64,000 nt of DNA. It comes from Rhabditoides inermis. Its lineage: Eukaryota > Nematoda > Chromadorea > Rhabditida > Rhabditidae. Position numbers and translations under genes: made by a program. The DNA is taken from positions 496,001-560,000 of the forward strand of contig CAWZYM010000089.1 in NCBI GenBank assembly GCA_963966185.1. The letters are read 5' to 3'. The notes beneath the pieces were generated by a model. That model did no database searches. It worked only from the letters and a program-made list of their open reading frames with translations, and was not told the DNA's origin. This document shows positions 62,410-64,000 of the stretch, in pieces; positions within the stretch are counted from its first letter, which is position 1; each line of letters starts with the position of its first letter.

Positions 62410-63211
62410 GGTGATTTGCGAGCTGGCAAGGATCCCGTACATGCGTCGCGCGTGTTCGCCCATGTGGCGCACTTCATACGTCATCAAGCAGGCGAGGTGA
62501 GACGAGGAATTGATTGTATTTCACTCTGCTGACCATCATCAACGATTTGTTTGATATTAATCACGTTATGTGAGCTAATAGCGTATTATAGCGCTAGTCT
62601 GTAAATGGATAGGTATTGTATTTTTACAATTTTAGGTGACGTGCCGCGGTGTGGAGAGTGGACATCGACACGGCCTCGCTGGGTCTTCATCACTAGGCAA
62701 GGTGAGAATTATGTTCTATAGTGGGCGTGTTTAGTAGAGCGTTGCCTGATATGACATCTGCGTACTCTCAGCAAGAGCCATGATATCGAGTATTGGCAGC
62801 GTGACCACCAAATGAGGCTGTCATAAAAAAACAAGGTCAGAGGTGATTGCAATCAGTGAAGCCTCTGTTGATTGTTGATTTATCTTGAATGTTCTCTTTG
62901 AGGCGACTGCTCGTCACGTGGAGTCGGTGATCGAAGTTCGGATAATCTGAGGCGCACGCGCGCACGCCAAGCTTCATCTCAGGTGAGGGGTAGACAACTG
63001 ATTGTCATGAGCGGTGATGATAATTTGTTGCGTTGCGTTGATTGAAGTTCACAAAACGTGTTTAAGGTCGCATGTGAACGATGACGGCGTGACCACCCGA
63101 GTCGTGTTCGAGGGCTTCATCTCCAGTCAGATGGCGGCGGTCGTACGCCAAATGAGGAAGACATTTTGGAAGCTCCTGCAGGCCCGCCCCATTCTGTGCT
63201 CCTTCTACTAG
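62410..63211 (+). CDS. Unresolved exon group, unrecognised gene or relic
   Basis: Possible exons between plausible GT-AG sites: about 62411-62500 (third frame reads DLRAGKDPVHASRVFAHVAH), 62637-62700 (VTCRGVESGHRHGLAG), and 63067-63211, an open C-terminal exon (DDGVTTRVVFEGFISSQM, then QMRKTFWKLLQARPILCSFY, stop). I could not make one phase-consistent chain with a start codon and do not recognise the family. The last exon looks most coding-like. It may be a real small gene with exons I misplace, or a decayed one. Confidence 0.25.
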
Positions 63212-63454
63212 TTTTCAAGCAATTCGTATAACAGCATGATTTAAGATGTTATGACGCTACACATTCGATCGCAATATTCCTGTAAACTTCATATTTATTG
63301 TCTGTAAATAATCGAATGTTTTTAGTTGTTCACTTATTGTGCTCTGATCCTCTGATGTTGGTGAAATAATAAATTTGTTTACTCAAAATCGTTATTACTG
63401 TCCGTTTTCATACAAATGACGCATAAAAATCCTATTTTTTAAACAACAAAAAAA

Positions 63455-63618
63455 ACTACTAGTCCACTAGTTCACTATTTTTCCTACTAGTTTTTTCAAC
63501 AAAAAACTACTAGTAAACTAGCCACTATCGTAACTAGCCGCCGACTAATTTACCACCTCACTAGTAGGAAACTAGCTCGCTTCCTAGTAGTTTTCCGACT
63601 AGTTTCCTACTAGCCGTG
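63455..63618. repeat. CTAG-rich palindromic repeat, right copy
   Basis: Same motif set as 60798-60921 (CTACTAGTTT, AAACTAGTAGG, ACTAGTAGGAAACTAG), just upstream of the MSRB gene. Confidence 0.85.
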
Positions 63619-63734
63619 GTGGAGCCGAGCCATTGTTCAACCATAATCTGTCCGGCTTTCCAAGTCGCAAGACCGTCTCTTCAGCCCTGGGCGCACTCAC
63701 CTCGCGCCGATTGTTCTACGACCACGACATCAAT

Positions 63735-64000
63735 ATGTCCGGAAAGTTCGGTGAGTGTTTCTTGAATTTTTTTTTTTAATTTATCGAATTTGTAATTTGT
63801 ACGAATTCAGGTATCTCCGATGTTGGCGTGAACAAGCTGGACGAGAAGCCGGCCGACGTCAAGAAGGTCTCCGACGAGGAGTGGAAGAAGGTATACCTAT
63901 TTTATCTAGCACGAATAGTAATCGTTGCAGAGACGAGTGTTGTAGTACTGAAACATGATAATTATCACATTTATTATCCCAGGTTCTGCCTTCCGACGCG
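63735..64000 (+). CDS. Methionine-R-sulfoxide reductase B, 5' end (partial)
   Basis: Exons 63735-63750, 63811-63890 and 63983-64000 (continues beyond the window), GT-AG, phases kept. The product starts MSGKFGISDVGVNKLDEK, then KVSDEEWKKVLPSDA, the conserved entry of the MsrB fold (S-DEEW-K-L) that precedes the zinc and catalytic Cys region, here outside the window. MsrB repairs methionine-R-sulfoxide with a catalytic Cys or selenocysteine. The frame stays open upstream of the ATG and would encode SALGALTSRRLFYDHDIN, which looks like a mitochondrial presequence, but no upstream ATG is seen; another exon may supply it. Confidence 0.75.

Overview
The window is nuclear DNA of an invertebrate animal. 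Its genes have many exons with GT-AG introns, the recognisable proteins are animal orthologues, and the introns are full of (GA)n/(CAGA)n arrays, LINE, SINE and MITE debris and one Penelope-like retroelement. The sequence does not fix the phylum. Multi-exon models were built by hand from protein similarity plus splice-site phase; all chains given here keep frame throughout.

Layout. 547-3162 (+): MITD1 (MIT domain plus C-terminal membrane-binding domain, ESCRT-III abscission factor). 3736-6288 (+): PSME3/REG-gamma proteasome activator. 8050-45586 (+): MOSPD2 (CRAL-TRIO, MSP, C-terminal membrane anchor), about 37.5 kb because of three large introns. 46194-48306 (-): RSRC2-like gene, convergent with MOSPD2. 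49001-60113 (-): separase (ESPL1), 32 coding exons, with the catalytic His and Cys visible. 60.1-63.7 kb: repeats and an unresolved exon group. 63735-64000 (+): first exons of a methionine-R-sulfoxide reductase (MSRB), cut by the window edge.

The most unusual part is MOSPD2 intron 8 (10829-33434, 22.6 kb). It hosts a nested cluster of small secreted cysteine-rich genes: ten apparently intact and four broken copies, in five families. Most lie in two tandem units (about 11.85-19.97 and 19.98-27.74 kb). Four of the five families share one short module, Cys-x3-Pro-x(2-5)-Cys; the fifth has only a shorter relative. One family is a secreted 523-residue protein made of 14 tandem 37-residue units. 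Most intact genes have a TATA-like box only 34-40 nt before the ATG, so mRNA leaders should be very short. This nested peptide cluster is my best candidate for an undescribed system.

MOSPD2 intron 9 holds 2.5 kb of perfect (CAGA)n. Intron 12 holds a 4.1-kb Penelope-like element with permuted domains (GIY-YIG nuclease N-terminal to the reverse transcriptase), a 13-bp flanking direct repeat, a chain of five small hairpins and 44-bp tandem repeats on its 5' side.

The conserved genes are housekeeping or cell-division functions: ESCRT abscission, nuclear proteasome activation, ER contact sites, splicing and chromatid separation. I see no operon-like coupling between them. The secreted genes look like a recently expanded, fast-changing family lodged in an intron.
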